Shown in pieces: positions 35,400 through 44,266 of a DNA stretch of 64,000 nucleotides. The position numbers and the translations under genes are program-made. The stretch's first letter is position 1. Every line of letters starts with the position of its first letter. A model generated the notes under the pieces. It had not been told where the DNA came from. It made no database searches and saw nothing but the letters and a program-made list of their open reading frames with translations. The DNA is from Chthoniobacterales bacterium (lineage in GTDB: Bacteria; Verrucomicrobiota; Verrucomicrobiia; Chthoniobacterales; UBA10450). Location of the stretch: the NCBI GenBank assembly GCA_035274845.1, contig DATENU010000015.1, positions 124,001-188,000 of the forward strand, in the 5' to 3' direction.

Positions 35400-35591
35400 A
35401 TGAAGAAGCACGCTGTAACCCTGCCGGAAGTGGGCCTGATCGCGGTGACCCGGGTGATGTTAGGTGCGGGAATCGGACTGCTCCTGAGCGATAAGCTCGC
35501 GCCCGAGCAGAGACGGGCGATCGGGTGGACGTTGGTGGCGGTTGGTGTCATTACGACCATTCCAATCGCAGCCGAAGTGCTCAACGATTAG
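35400..35591 (+). CDS. Small two-helix membrane protein
   Basis: A 63-residue protein: MKKHAVTLPEVGLIAVTRVMLGAGIGLLLSDKL, then AIGWTLVAVGVITTIPIAAEVL. Two membrane helices are separated by a short charged loop (APEQRR). No family is recognised. It is more plausible than the overlapping frames because of its clean hydrophobic pattern. Confidence 0.65.
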   Translation: MKKHAVTLPEVGLIAVTRVMLGAGIGLLLSDKLAPEQRRAIGWTLVAVGVITTIPIAAEVLND

Positions 35592-35736
35592 AAAATCGAA
35601 GCGGCCTCGCCGGCGCCATCCTCCCGCCGCGCCGGGTGGGACTAAAGTCCAATAGCAATGGGCCTGGCCCGGTCCGGAGAATACGGGCGGGACGTCCGGC
35701 CATTCGGGGGTTCCCGAGGCGGCTTAGTGCTGACGT

Positions 35737-36141
35737 ATGAAACTCCCTGAACAGGTGCTGTTCCGAAAAGAATTGCTTCTTCTCGTTTGGAAACCGCGCG
35801 GCGTTTTGGATGAAGCCAAGGTCAATGACATTATTGGTTTTATCGAGACGGTCGAAAGGCGGACTACCAAACCGTTAAACCGCTTTACCGATCTATCGGC
35901 GCTGGACATGGTCGACCTGAACTTCAAATTCGTTTTTCATGTCGCCCTTTTCCGGCGTCTCTCGGCCACTCCGAAACCGCCGGTGAAATCTGCTTTCTAT
36001 GTTACGAGCCGGGCCACGGCGCATTATGCCAAGCTGCACGCCATGTTGACGGATCATTCGCCGCTCCAGGTTTCGCTTTTTACGGATCGCGCCAAGGCGG
36101 CCAAATGGCTCGGGGTCCCGGTTGATGCCCTGACCGCGTAA
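35737..36141 (+). CDS. STAS/SpoIIAA-like hypothetical protein
   Basis: A 134-residue soluble protein. The pattern of a first strand pair (FRKELLLLVWKPRGVLDEAKVNDIIGFIETVE), then FTDLSALDMVDLNFKFVFHVALFRR, AFYVTSRATAHYAKLHAMLT and FTDRAKAAKWLG, resembles the SpoIIAA-like/STAS fold. It lacks a conserved phospho-Ser motif. It sits between the two-component genes, so a role as a small signalling or anti-sigma-antagonist-like protein is possible but unproven. Confidence 0.7.
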   Translation: MKLPEQVLFRKELLLLVWKPRGVLDEAKVNDIIGFIETVERRTTKPLNRFTDLSALDMVDLNFKFVFHVALFRRLSATPKPPVKSAFYVTSRATAHYAKLHAMLTDHSPLQVSLFTDRAKAAKWLGVPVDALTA

Positions 36142-36247
36142 GCAAATCAAGCGGCTGCCCGTTGATCCACCGATTCTCAGCTTGGTTTAAGGCTGTGCCT
36201 TGTTAGTCTGCCTTTCCAAAGCATGAGCGGTGAAGGGGCACCCCGGG

Positions 36248-38572
36248 ATGAATGAAGACGATCCACGCTTGATCCGCCGGCTGATGCGACTCGGTTCTCT
36301 AACCGGGGTGGCCGGGTGTATTTTTGCGGCGCTGCTCACGCTGCCTGCCGCGGCGGCGGAAGGCGAGCAGGCCAAGCGCGTGCTGGTTGTTCATTCGTTT
36401 GGCAGCGCCGCGCCGCCGTTCAGCGTTCACGCCGTCGCTTTCGAGACCGAGCTGGTCCAGAAGTTGGGCCAGCGCGTTGATCTCGATGAGGTTTCCCTGG
36501 ACATGGCACGGTATTCCGATCCTGAAATGCAGGAAGCGATTGTCGAATACCTCGAACAGCGGCAGCGCAAGTGGAAGCCCGATCTCGTGGTGCCAATCGG
36601 GTCGCCCGCGGGGATCTTCGTGGCCCAGTATCGGGAACGGCTTTTTCCAGAAACACCGATCCTTTACACGTCGCTGGACCGCCGGTTGCTGCCTGCCGGA
36701 GCACTCGATAAGAACGCCGCCTACATCGGGCAGGTTTTCGATATCCCGGGTTTGCTCGAGGACATGCTCACTGTCGCGCCCCGGACAAAAAACATTGCAG
36801 TGGTAATCGGAGCTACCCCGCTCGAGCAACGTTGGAAGGAGATGTTCAAGAAGACGACCGCGCCGTGGTCCGAGCGCATTAACTTCATCTACTTAGACGA
36901 CCTGCCGTTCGATCAAATGGTGGAAAAGGCAAAAAGCCTGCCGCCTGATTCCTTTATCTTTCTCCTTCTCCTGCTTCGCGACGCCGCGGGGGTGACGCAT
37001 AATGCCGACGAGGCCTTGCAACGCTTGCATGCGGTGGCGAATGCCCCGATTAACAGCATTTTCGAGCACCAACTGGGGCTCGGCATCCTGGGCGGCCGCC
37101 TCTATCAAGGCGACCGCATCGGAAGAGAGGCTGCGGCCATGGCAATCCGCATCCTCGATGGAGAGCCCGCGTCGAGCCTTGAGCCTGTCCTGGTCGAGCG
37201 CCTGGCGCCCCGGTACGACTGGCGCGAGTTACAGCGCTGGCGAATCGATGAGAAAAAACTCCCGCAGGGAAGCGCAGTCCTGTTTCGCTCTCCTACGGCC
37301 TGGCAACAGTACCGCGGATGGATTGTCCTCGGCGCTTCGATCTGTATTGCGCAGGCGGTGCTGATCTCCGCTTTGCTCGCAAATCTCTTCCGGCGGCGGC
37401 GCGCGGAACGTTCGCTCAGTGAAAGCGAGGCGCGTTTCCGCAATATGGCGGATACCGCTCCGGTGCTCATGTGGATGGCCGGTCCAGATAAGCTTTGCAC
37501 GTTTTTCAACAAGGTGTGGCTGGACTTCACCGGTCGGCCGATGGAGCAAGAGCTGGGTAATGGCTGGGCGGACGGTGTGCACCCGGAGGATTTGAGTACC
37601 TGCCTGGCGACCTATGAAACAGCCTTCGATAGGCGGGAGCCCTTTATCATGCAATACCGGCTCCGGCGTCACGATGGGGAATACCGCTGGCTCACGGATG
37701 AGGGAGTCCCGCGTTCTGACGCGCAGGGAAACTTCCTCGGTTACATCGGCGCTTGCGCCGATATCACGGAGCGTCGGCAGGCGGAACTGGATCTTCATGT
37801 GCAAAGCACGGAACTGGCGCGAGTGGGCCGGATGGCCCTGATGGGGGAGCTGGCGGCCTCTCTCGCCCATGAAGTGAACAACCCGCTCGGAGCCATGGTC
37901 GCGAACGCCAGTGCCGGGCAGCGGATGCTCGCGCGGAACACCCTCGGCCCGGAAGAATTGCGGGAATTGCTGGCGGACATCGTGGCGGACGGTCATCGCG
38001 CTCGCGAGGTCATCGAGGGTATCCGGAACATGGTGCGCAAGAGCGAGACCTCGTATTCGCCGATCCGGCCTAACGAGATCATCCGGGATCTCGTCCGGAT
38101 CGTCCGGGCCGACGCGCTGGCCCGGCAGATAAACCTGGTCACGAGGATTGCGGAAAACAGCGGCCAGGTGATGGGCAATCGCGTTCAGCTCTTGCAGGTG
38201 TTGCTTAACCTGACCTTGAACGCGTTCGACGCCCTGAGCGTTATCCGCCCCGAGGCCCGGCGCGTTGTCATCCAGGTGGAACCGCTGGGCGACGATCATA
38301 TTTGCGTGAGCGTCCAGGACTCGGGACCGGGCTTTCCACCGGGGATCGTCGATAAATTGTTCGAGCCTTTCTTTTCGACAAAAACGGAAGGGACCGGCAT
38401 GGGCCTGGCGATTGCGCGCAGCATTATCGAAGCCCATGATGGAACGCTTTCCGGGAAGACCCTGGCTACGGGCGGCGCGCTCTTCACGATTTGCCTGCCG
38501 AGGGCCACCGAAGGCGAAACGAACAGAATAATCTCCGCGGCATCCGCAGGACTGGTCAAATACGATTCGTAA
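36248..38572 (+). CDS. Sensor histidine kinase with periplasmic ABC-substrate-binding-like domain and PAS
   Basis: A 774-residue kinase (from ATG 36248; GTG 36230 is in frame). A signal or first membrane helix (about 20-37) is followed by a periplasmic domain resembling ABC sugar/peptide-binding proteins (KRVLVVHSFGSAAPPFSVHAVAFETELVQ, DLVVPIGSPAGIFVAQYRERLFPETPILYTSLDRRLLP, NAPINSIFEHQLGLGILGG). A membrane helix lies at about 365-385. PAS (about 395-515) then HisKA (RMALMGELAASLAHEVNNPLGAMVANASAG) and HATPase (VLLNLTLNAFDALS, DSGPGFP, GTGMGLAIARSII) complete it. It senses an external ligand. Its probable partner is the receiver at 38658. Confidence 0.94.
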   Translation: MNEDDPRLIRRLMRLGSLTGVAGCIFAALLTLPAAAAEGEQAKRVLVVHSFGSAAPPFSVHAVAFETELVQKLGQRVDLDEVSLDMARYSDPEMQEAIVEYLEQRQRKWKPDLVVPIGSPAGIFVAQYRERLFPETPILYTSLDRRLLPAGALDKNAAYIGQVFDIPGLLEDMLTVAPRTKNIAVVIGATPLEQRWKEMFKKTTAPWSERINFIYLDDLPFDQMVEKAKSLPPDSFIFLLLLLRDAAGVTHNADEALQRLHAVANAPINSIFEHQLGLGILGGRLYQGDRIGREAAAMAIRILDGEPASSLEPVLVERLAPRYDWRELQRWRIDEKKLPQGSAVLFRSPTAWQQYRGWIVLGASICIAQAVLISALLANLFRRRRAERSLSESEARFRNMADTAPVLMWMAGPDKLCTFFNKVWLDFTGRPMEQELGNGWADGVHPEDLSTCLATYETAFDRREPFIMQYRLRRHDGEYRWLTDEGVPRSDAQGNFLGYIGACADITERRQAELDLHVQSTELARVGRMALMGELAASLAHEVNNPLGAMVANASAGQRMLARNTLGPEELRELLADIVADGHRAREVIEGIRNMVRKSETSYSPIRPNEIIRDLVRIVRADALARQINLVTRIAENSGQVMGNRVQLLQVLLNLTLNAFDALSVIRPEARRVVIQVEPLGDDHICVSVQDSGPGFPPGIVDKLFEPFFSTKTEGTGMGLAIARSIIEAHDGTLSGKTLATGGALFTICLPRATEGETNRIISAASAGLVKYDS

Positions 38573-38657
38573 GCAGAGGACGGGAAAAGGATGAGACTAA
38601 AGTCCAGTGTTCTCCTTCGCCTTTTCTTGCGAACCTCATCCTCTATCCAACCACACC

Positions 38658-39086
38658 ATGAGGGCTTTAGCTCATCGTCCTGAACCTCTGGCCAGGGCAT
38701 CCTCAAACGGTTCGTCCGCAAACGGCTCGTCTTGCATTTGCCTCCTCGACGACGACCTCTCGATGCTGAGAGCGCTGGAACGCCTGCTGAAGTGCGAGGG
38801 CCTCAAGGCGAAAAAATTTACCGATCCGACTGTCTTTCTTGGGTCCATCAATGAGACTCGGTGCCCGGTCGCCATTCTCGACGTCTGGATGCCGGACATG
38901 AATGGATTGGAAGTGCAGGAGGAGCTGCGCAAAGCGTCGCCACAGACCCGCATCATTTTCATGAGTGGCCGGGACGATCCGGCGGTACGTCAAACCGCCC
39001 TGGAGGCAGGCGCATTTGGTTTCCTCGCAAAACCGTTCGACGACGAAACTCTGGTCCAAATGGTTCACGAAGCGCTGGCGGCCTGA
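38658..39086 (+). CDS. Single-domain response regulator
   Basis: A 142-residue receiver starting at ATG 38658 (the frame is open upstream). It has LLDDDLSMLRALERL, phospho-acceptor Asp75 in AILDVWMPDMNGLE, FMSGRDD and the Lys in FLAKPFDDETL. A 25-residue disordered N-terminus precedes the fold. No output domain follows. It is separated from the kinase at 36248 by 85 bases. Confidence 0.9.
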   Translation: MRALAHRPEPLARASSNGSSANGSSCICLLDDDLSMLRALERLLKCEGLKAKKFTDPTVFLGSINETRCPVAILDVWMPDMNGLEVQEELRKASPQTRIIFMSGRDDPAVRQTALEAGAFGFLAKPFDDETLVQMVHEALAA

Positions 39087-39675
39087 GCCGCGGAGGACTC
39101 CTGGAACCAATGCATTCCGTCGCCCCATTTCAGGGGCTTAATTGTTCCCCAAAATCCACCGGGAGTTCCGCTTCGCTCCACTCCCGGCTTTAATTCCGAC
39201 GCTGCCTTCCGGCGCTCCGGGATGGATCTCATCCGTCAAGGAACCCAACACAGGTTCGCAGCTGTTCCGCGGCCAGCCCCGAAGGGGCAGGGGATCAAAG
39301 CCCGGTGTGGAGCGGAGCGAAACTCCGGGAACCGATGCGTGGCGTTTGTCGAACCCCTGGCAAGGGGTGACGGACAGCGCTCGAAGTTATAGGCCGCGCT
39401 GCTCAAACGGCAGACGTGGGAGAACCGCGGATTACGCGGATTTCACGGATGGGAGAAGGCGGGAACCTGGGTTCATCATCTTTAATCCACATCCGCGCCA
39501 TCCGTGTCATCCGCGGTTAGATTTTTCCAACTAAACCCGGCGCGCCATTCCGGCGTTCAAAGCGATCCACCCTCGGAGTATCGCACTTTGGTCCAGTAGA
39601 TGCCGGAAATGTGGACTGTCACTCTGACTGGAAATCAAAAAATCGAATCTCGTGATTGATCTAAAAAAGGAAAAT
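39087..39675. repeat. Composite palindromic module copy 2 plus a CCGCGGATT inverted repeat
   Basis: About 39120-39380 repeats the composite module of 1638-2096 (CTCCGGGAGTTCCGCTTCGC, AGCCCGGTGTGGAGCGGAGC, CCCCTGGCAAGGGGTGACGG). At 39423-39452 and 39498-39518 is an inverted repeat, AACCGCGGATTACGCGGATT and its imperfect complement CATCCGTGTCATCCGCGGTT. A TATCGCACTTTGGTCCAGTA unit near 39578 resembles those near 44870 and 51240. No gene is seen. Confidence 0.65.
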
Positions 39676-40053
39676 ATGTTCGCGATCTTTTCCGTTCGGG
39701 CCCTGCGCCTGGCAATGTGCGCCCTCGTTTTCTTCGGCTGCGCCAGCCGGATCCCGGCCAACACCATGAGTGCCGCCCAAGGCGGGCGGCTAATTATCAA
39801 GCGCTCGGTCGCGCTGGGCCACAACGTGTCCGTCGCGATTTACATCGATGGCAAGCCCGCGGGAACCGTTCGGCGGAACAGCGGCTTCGAAAGATATCTC
39901 ACCCCAGGCCGCCACCTGATCGTCGCGTCTCCCAATCGTGCCCGCGGCGACTGGCACGGAACTTTGAATGTCCGGCCCGGTGAAACCTACTCCTATACGG
40001 CCTCATATAACGTGGACAAGCTCGTGCTAACTCCAGCCGCCGTGTCTCGTTAG
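39676..40053 (+). CDS. Lipoprotein with small beta domain
   Basis: A 125-residue lipoprotein. ATG 39676 follows AAAAAGGAAAAT; a longer frame would start at 39652. The lipobox FFGC gives Cys22. The mature part (GGRLIIKRSVALGHNVSVAIYIDGKPAGTVRRNSGFERYLTPGRHLIVASPNRARGDWHGTLNVRPGETYSYTASYNVDKLVLTP) looks like a PEGA-type or small Ig-like beta domain. Function is unknown. It precedes the YiaW/YiaV-like genes. Confidence 0.8.
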   Translation: MFAIFSVRALRLAMCALVFFGCASRIPANTMSAAQGGRLIIKRSVALGHNVSVAIYIDGKPAGTVRRNSGFERYLTPGRHLIVASPNRARGDWHGTLNVRPGETYSYTASYNVDKLVLTPAAVSR

Positions 40054-40198
40054 GCGACTTGTTTTCCGGATGATCTCAAGGAGCCAGACCCCGACCAAAC
40101 TCGCTCCTCGAGCGTCCCGCAAAAGACCCATTAAGCGCTCATACAAATTTCGTAGCGGCCTTCGCCACCACTCTCCAACGCCTGCCTGGGTATTGAAC

Positions 40199-40618
40199 AT
40201 GAAGACACCACGATCGCGCCTGCTCATTCTTCTGGGGATGGCGTTGCTGCCGAACTCGGCGCAGGCCTCTCTTTTCCACGGCGAAACGCTCGACTCCATC
40301 GCGAATGGCATCGCGTGGGTTGTCATTATCATCGCGCCGCTCATCGGCATCGTGATCTTCTGGCTAGTCCACATCCTGCCGGAAAAAATCGCCCATAAAA
40401 AGCTGCATCCCCAGACGCGCGCGATTCAATGCCTCTGTCTGCTCTCTCTTGTCTTTGGCGGTCTTCTCTGGCCCATCGCCTGGCTCTGGGCCTACAGCAA
40501 ACCTGTCCTCCACAAGCTGGCTTACGGTACCGATGTCGATGAATCGCTCGCTCACCACGACGGGGACGGAGCTCAGCACGTGGTCGAAGGTGAACATCAC
40601 AAAGGAGGGCACGCCTAA
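40199..40618 (+). CDS. DUF3302 inner-membrane protein (YiaW-like)
   Basis: A 139-residue protein with a signal-like N-terminus and two further membrane helices (IAWVVIIIAPLIGIVIFWLVHILPEKIAHKKLHPQTRAIQCLCLLSLVFGGLLWPIAWLWAYSKPV). This matches E. coli YiaW (DUF3302), which is encoded next to the HlyD-family protein YiaV. The same pairing is seen here. The C-terminus is His-rich (HHDGDGAQHVVEGEHHKGGH), a possible metal site. It ends 1 base into the start of the HlyD gene (TAATG). Confidence 0.85.
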   Translation: MKTPRSRLLILLGMALLPNSAQASLFHGETLDSIANGIAWVVIIIAPLIGIVIFWLVHILPEKIAHKKLHPQTRAIQCLCLLSLVFGGLLWPIAWLWAYSKPVLHKLAYGTDVDESLAHHDGDGAQHVVEGEHHKGGHA

Positions 40619-41703
40619 TGGAAATCATCCTCCTGATCATCTATTCGGTGATCGTCTGGTTCATCTTCATCAAGAAGAAGTGGCTCCCCTGGAACATCAC
40701 CAGCCAGGTCATCGTCGTCACGATTCCGATCTTCGCGCTGACCGTCATCATCCTCATCATGAACATCGTGGCGCCCTCGTCGCACGATGTCCGGGCGATG
40801 AATTACACCATCCCCGTCGTTCCGCGCGTAAGCGGGCAGGTGACCGAGGTTCCGATTGAACCAAACCGGCCGATCAAGAAAGGCGATGTCCTTTTTAAAA
40901 TCGACCCGGTGCCTTACGAAGCGGCTGAGAAAGCAGCCGCGGCTACCTTGCAGGGCGCGAAGGATTCACTCAACAACGCCACGAACAAGAAGGCCTCCTT
41001 AACTCCGCGGATTGAGCTTGCGAAAAAGCGCGTCGAGCAATTCACCCAGCTCGCTACCACCGGCGCCGGGAAACGAGCCGACCTTGAGCAGGCCCAAAGC
41101 GATCTCGGAAATCTCGAAAGCGAATTCCTCGCCGCCGACGCCACGGAATCGCAGGCCAAAGCGCAGATTAGCAAGTCGGAAGCAGACCTGATCAATGCGA
41201 AATACGATCTCGAAGGTTGCGTCCATCTCGCGCCGGCCAACGGTCGCGTAACGAATCTCGCGCTCCGGCCCGGCGTCCGCGCGACGACGGTCGCGTCTAA
41301 TGCGGTGATGAGCTTCATCCAGGAGGATGATCCCTGGATTCTTGCTTTTTATCACCAGAACGAGCTGCGGTATGTCGAACCGGGCAACGAGGCGGAGATC
41401 TTCGTCAAGACCTACCCGGACCGGATCATCAAGTGCAAGGTGGACTCCATCATGTGGGCCACGGCGCAGGGCCAAATGCCCATCAGCGGTTGGGTGGGAA
41501 CCACCGCGGCACTTGGCCTGGCCGACGACCGCATCGCGGTCCGGCTTCTGGTCGAACCGAAAGACAGAGAGATCTTCCTCGCCGCCGGCGCGGTGGGAGC
41601 CGGAGCGATCTACACCGAACATGGCAAGCTTCTCCACATCATCCGCAAAGTCTTCGTGCGCGTCTCGACGAAGATGGACTGGTTCGTCTTTAAGCTTCAC
41701 TAA
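40618..41703 (+). CDS. HlyD-family membrane fusion protein (YiaV-like)
   Basis: A 361-residue periplasmic adaptor. Two N-terminal membrane helices (about 3-20 and 27-50), unlike most HlyD proteins, match YiaV. The lipoyl/biotinyl half motifs (VVPRVSGQVTEVPIEPNRPIKKGDVLFKIDP and GRVTNLALRPG), a helical hairpin of about 100 residues and a barrel domain follow. It should bridge an inner-membrane component to the outer-membrane factor encoded next. No transporter ATPase or RND/MFS pump is in the cluster. Confidence 0.93.
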   Translation: MEIILLIIYSVIVWFIFIKKKWLPWNITSQVIVVTIPIFALTVIILIMNIVAPSSHDVRAMNYTIPVVPRVSGQVTEVPIEPNRPIKKGDVLFKIDPVPYEAAEKAAAATLQGAKDSLNNATNKKASLTPRIELAKKRVEQFTQLATTGAGKRADLEQAQSDLGNLESEFLAADATESQAKAQISKSEADLINAKYDLEGCVHLAPANGRVTNLALRPGVRATTVASNAVMSFIQEDDPWILAFYHQNELRYVEPGNEAEIFVKTYPDRIIKCKVDSIMWATAQGQMPISGWVGTTAALGLADDRIAVRLLVEPKDREIFLAAGAVGAGAIYTEHGKLLHIIRKVFVRVSTKMDWFVFKLH

Positions 41704-41715
41704 CTTCCACCGGAC

Positions 41716-43215
41716 ATGAATCTGCGCGCCATCTTCGGCACAGTTGCATGCCTTGCGCTGACGGGTTGCTCTCTGCCCATCCCACCGTTTGGCGCCAACA
41801 TCGCGCCCGAATCGGTGCGCCAACAACTCCCCGGCTCGTGGGCCGGTCCGCATCGGCGCGGCCCCGTCATTCCTAATTGGGTTCGCACTTTCGGGGATCC
41901 GGAGCTTACGGCTCTGGTGCAGGACGCCATCGAGCGGAATCCCGATCTCGCGGCGGCCGCCGCGCGAGTAGAAGCGTCGCGTTATGCCGTTCGCGTGGCG
42001 GCCTCCTCGCTTTATCCGCGCATCGCCATGAAGGGACTCGGTTCGCGCCAGGGTCAGGATCTCAGTGGCGATCTGAGCCGCGGCATTAATCCCCCGGATC
42101 TCGGCCCCCCGGGCACGGAAAATCCCGGCGGCAGCAACATCGATTCGAGCGTCGAATCCTCATCGCAGCGTTGGGTCTATGGCCTTGCCGCCGGCGCTTC
42201 CTGGGAGGCTGACGTCTGGGGACGGATCCGGGCAAAAAAAGCAGCGGCCTGGGCAGAAAGTCTCGCGCTTGAAGCCGACTACGAATTTGCCCGGCAATCG
42301 CTCGCCGCGGCGGTAGCGCGAGCTTACTTCTCGGCGATCGAAGCAGCGCAACAGGAGGCAAACGCCCAGGAATCGCTCGAGCTCTACAACGAATACACAA
42401 GACTCACCGGCGTGAAGAAATCCCAGGGCTTCGCCAGCGACTTCGATATGTCACAAATCAGGTCCCGCACCGCGGGCGCCCAGGATGCACTGGTCATCGC
42501 GCAGCAAGCGCGGGCGCAAACCATCCGCGCCATCGAAGTCGTCACCAGCCATTATCCTGCGGGCAGGTTTCAAGCACGCCGTTCCTTTCCCGCCCTGCCG
42601 AGAAGCGTGCCTGCCGGACTGCCCGCCCAAATCCTGGAAAGGCGTCCGGATCTCATCGCGTCCGAGCGCCGTTTCGCAGCTGCTTTTCACCGGGTCCACG
42701 AAGCGAAAACGGCGCGGCTACCGAGGATTGTGCTTGGCGCCACTGGCGGTCTCGGAACCGCGCAACTCGATGGGGTCGGATCGATCGATGCCCTGGTCTG
42801 GAGCCTCGCCGGCGGCATCACCCAGCCGATCTTCTTCGGCGGCGAACTCAAAGCCATCCAGGACATCCGCACCGCCGAACAAAAGGCCGCCATGCATAGT
42901 TACATCGGCACAGCGTTGCGTGCGTTCCAGGATGTGGAGAACGCTCTCGCCGGCGAGTATTACCTGCGCCAGCGCGAAGCCGCGCTCAGCGATATGGTTT
43001 CTGCCAGCGCCGAAGGCGTGACCTACGGCCGCAAACAACTCGAGGAAGGCCAGGCCGACATGTTTACCATCCTGCGCCTCGGCGGCGAAAACCTTGCGGC
43101 CAAAATCGAATACACCAAGGTCCGCGCTTCCCGTCTGCGCGAACGCGTGAACCTGTTCCTGGCCCTGGGCGGTGATTTCAAGGGAACCGACCCGCTGGAA
43201 AATAAGCTTAAATGA
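41716..43215 (+). CDS. NodT/OprM-type outer-membrane efflux lipoprotein
   Basis: A 499-residue TolC-family channel. The lipobox LTGC places lipidated Cys18. Two OEP repeats form the trimeric barrel and tunnel: the first from about residue 65 (LVQDAIERNPDLAAAAARVEASRYAVRVAASSLYPRI), the second from about 290 (GLPAQILERRPDLIASERRFAAAFHRVHEAKTARLPRIVLG). An unusual insert of about 30 residues (QGQDLSGDLSRGINPPDLGPPGTENPGGSN) lies between the first two helical blocks. It follows the adaptor by 12 bases, so the two form an export conduit. Confidence 0.94.
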   Translation: MNLRAIFGTVACLALTGCSLPIPPFGANIAPESVRQQLPGSWAGPHRRGPVIPNWVRTFGDPELTALVQDAIERNPDLAAAAARVEASRYAVRVAASSLYPRIAMKGLGSRQGQDLSGDLSRGINPPDLGPPGTENPGGSNIDSSVESSSQRWVYGLAAGASWEADVWGRIRAKKAAAWAESLALEADYEFARQSLAAAVARAYFSAIEAAQQEANAQESLELYNEYTRLTGVKKSQGFASDFDMSQIRSRTAGAQDALVIAQQARAQTIRAIEVVTSHYPAGRFQARRSFPALPRSVPAGLPAQILERRPDLIASERRFAAAFHRVHEAKTARLPRIVLGATGGLGTAQLDGVGSIDALVWSLAGGITQPIFFGGELKAIQDIRTAEQKAAMHSYIGTALRAFQDVENALAGEYYLRQREAALSDMVSASAEGVTYGRKQLEEGQADMFTILRLGGENLAAKIEYTKVRASRLRERVNLFLALGGDFKGTDPLENKLK

Positions 43216-43267
43216 AATCGTCCCGATTTTCCCAGCGCGGGCGCCACGGTTCTTCCAAGCCACTAAA

Positions 43268-44266
43268 ATGAACTCAAAATTGATCACTGCCGCCGCCGCC
43301 ATCACCCTCGCCACGCTGACCGCGCAGACAACATTAGCTCAGGCGATGCCGCAGCCGTCGTTCCACACCAAAGGCACACCCACCGGGAAAGCAACCGGCC
43401 CGCTCAAACCTGGGGAATACTGGTGGAGTCCAAAGGTCTCGCCCTCCGGCCCGGTCGTTGTCCTGGTGAGCATACCGCTGCAACAGATGCACGTTTATCG
43501 CAACGGCATCCTGGTGGGGCGCTCGTCAGTCAGCACGGGATCCAAGGGGCACGACACCCCGACTGGCGTCTTTACGATTCTGGAAAAGAAGCAGACCCAT
43601 CGGTCGAAGAAATACGACGACGCTCCCATGCCGAATATGCAGCGCCTGACCTGGAGCGGTATTGCCATGCACTCAGGCAACTTGCCTGGTTATCCGGCCA
43701 GCCACGGCTGCGTCCGGATGCCGTATGATTTCTCCACGCTGCTCTTTTCCATCACCGGGAACGGCGGCACGGTGATTATCGGCGACGCCAAGACGCAGCC
43801 GCGTTTCGCCGCGAACCCCGGGCTGTTGCTGGCCCCGACGGACTTCAAGCCTGAGATGCTCAAGTCGCTGGCGAAAGGCGAATACCAATGGGAACCGGAG
43901 CGGAGCACAAGCGGTCCCATCACGATGATGGTGAGCGCGGCGGGCCGGACGGTCTATGTCTATCGCAACGGCGAGCCGATCGGGCGCGCCGCGATCGAGG
44001 TGAAAGGGCGGCTTGGCAGCCACGTCTTCACCATGCTTGAAGGGGTGACCGCGAAGGAAAGCGTTTTCGTTCCGGGAAGTCCCGGCCGGAATTGGATGAG
44101 TGTGTCGAGCGGTGGCGATTTCGCCGGGGTCGCCAAACGCGTGCGAATCTCGCCGGAGTTCGCCGCGAAAGTTTACGAAGCGTTGAAGCCCGGCGCGACG
44201 ATCATCGTTACGGATGAGCCGGTCGTGCGGAAGCAGAACAAGGATTTCACCATCCTGGCCGATTGA
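43268..44266 (+). CDS. Secreted L,D-transpeptidase (YkuD) with a second, degenerate copy
   Basis: A 332-residue periplasmic protein from ATG 43268 with signal peptide MNSKLITAAAAITLATLTAQTTLA. Residues about 45-190 form a YkuD domain with the catalytic motif MHSGNLPGYPASHGCVRMPYD (His and SHGCVR Cys). Residues about 205-320 repeat the fold (EYQWEPERSTSGPITMMVSAAGRTVYVYRNGEPIGRAAIEV parallels the first copy) but lack the SHGC motif, so they are probably non-catalytic. It cross-links or anchors peptidoglycan. It follows the efflux gene cluster on the same strand. Confidence 0.92.
   Translation: MNSKLITAAAAITLATLTAQTTLAQAMPQPSFHTKGTPTGKATGPLKPGEYWWSPKVSPSGPVVVLVSIPLQQMHVYRNGILVGRSSVSTGSKGHDTPTGVFTILEKKQTHRSKKYDDAPMPNMQRLTWSGIAMHSGNLPGYPASHGCVRMPYDFSTLLFSITGNGGTVIIGDAKTQPRFAANPGLLLAPTDFKPEMLKSLAKGEYQWEPERSTSGPITMMVSAAGRTVYVYRNGEPIGRAAIEVKGRLGSHVFTMLEGVTAKESVFVPGSPGRNWMSVSSGGDFAGVAKRVRISPEFAAKVYEALKPGATIIVTDEPVVRKQNKDFTILAD

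Noticed and set aside
40049..40055. GTTAGGC box at the stop of the lipoprotein gene at 39676
   Set aside because: No matching RYYYAAC partner or arm complementarity was found; a 7-base match is expected by chance in 64 kb.
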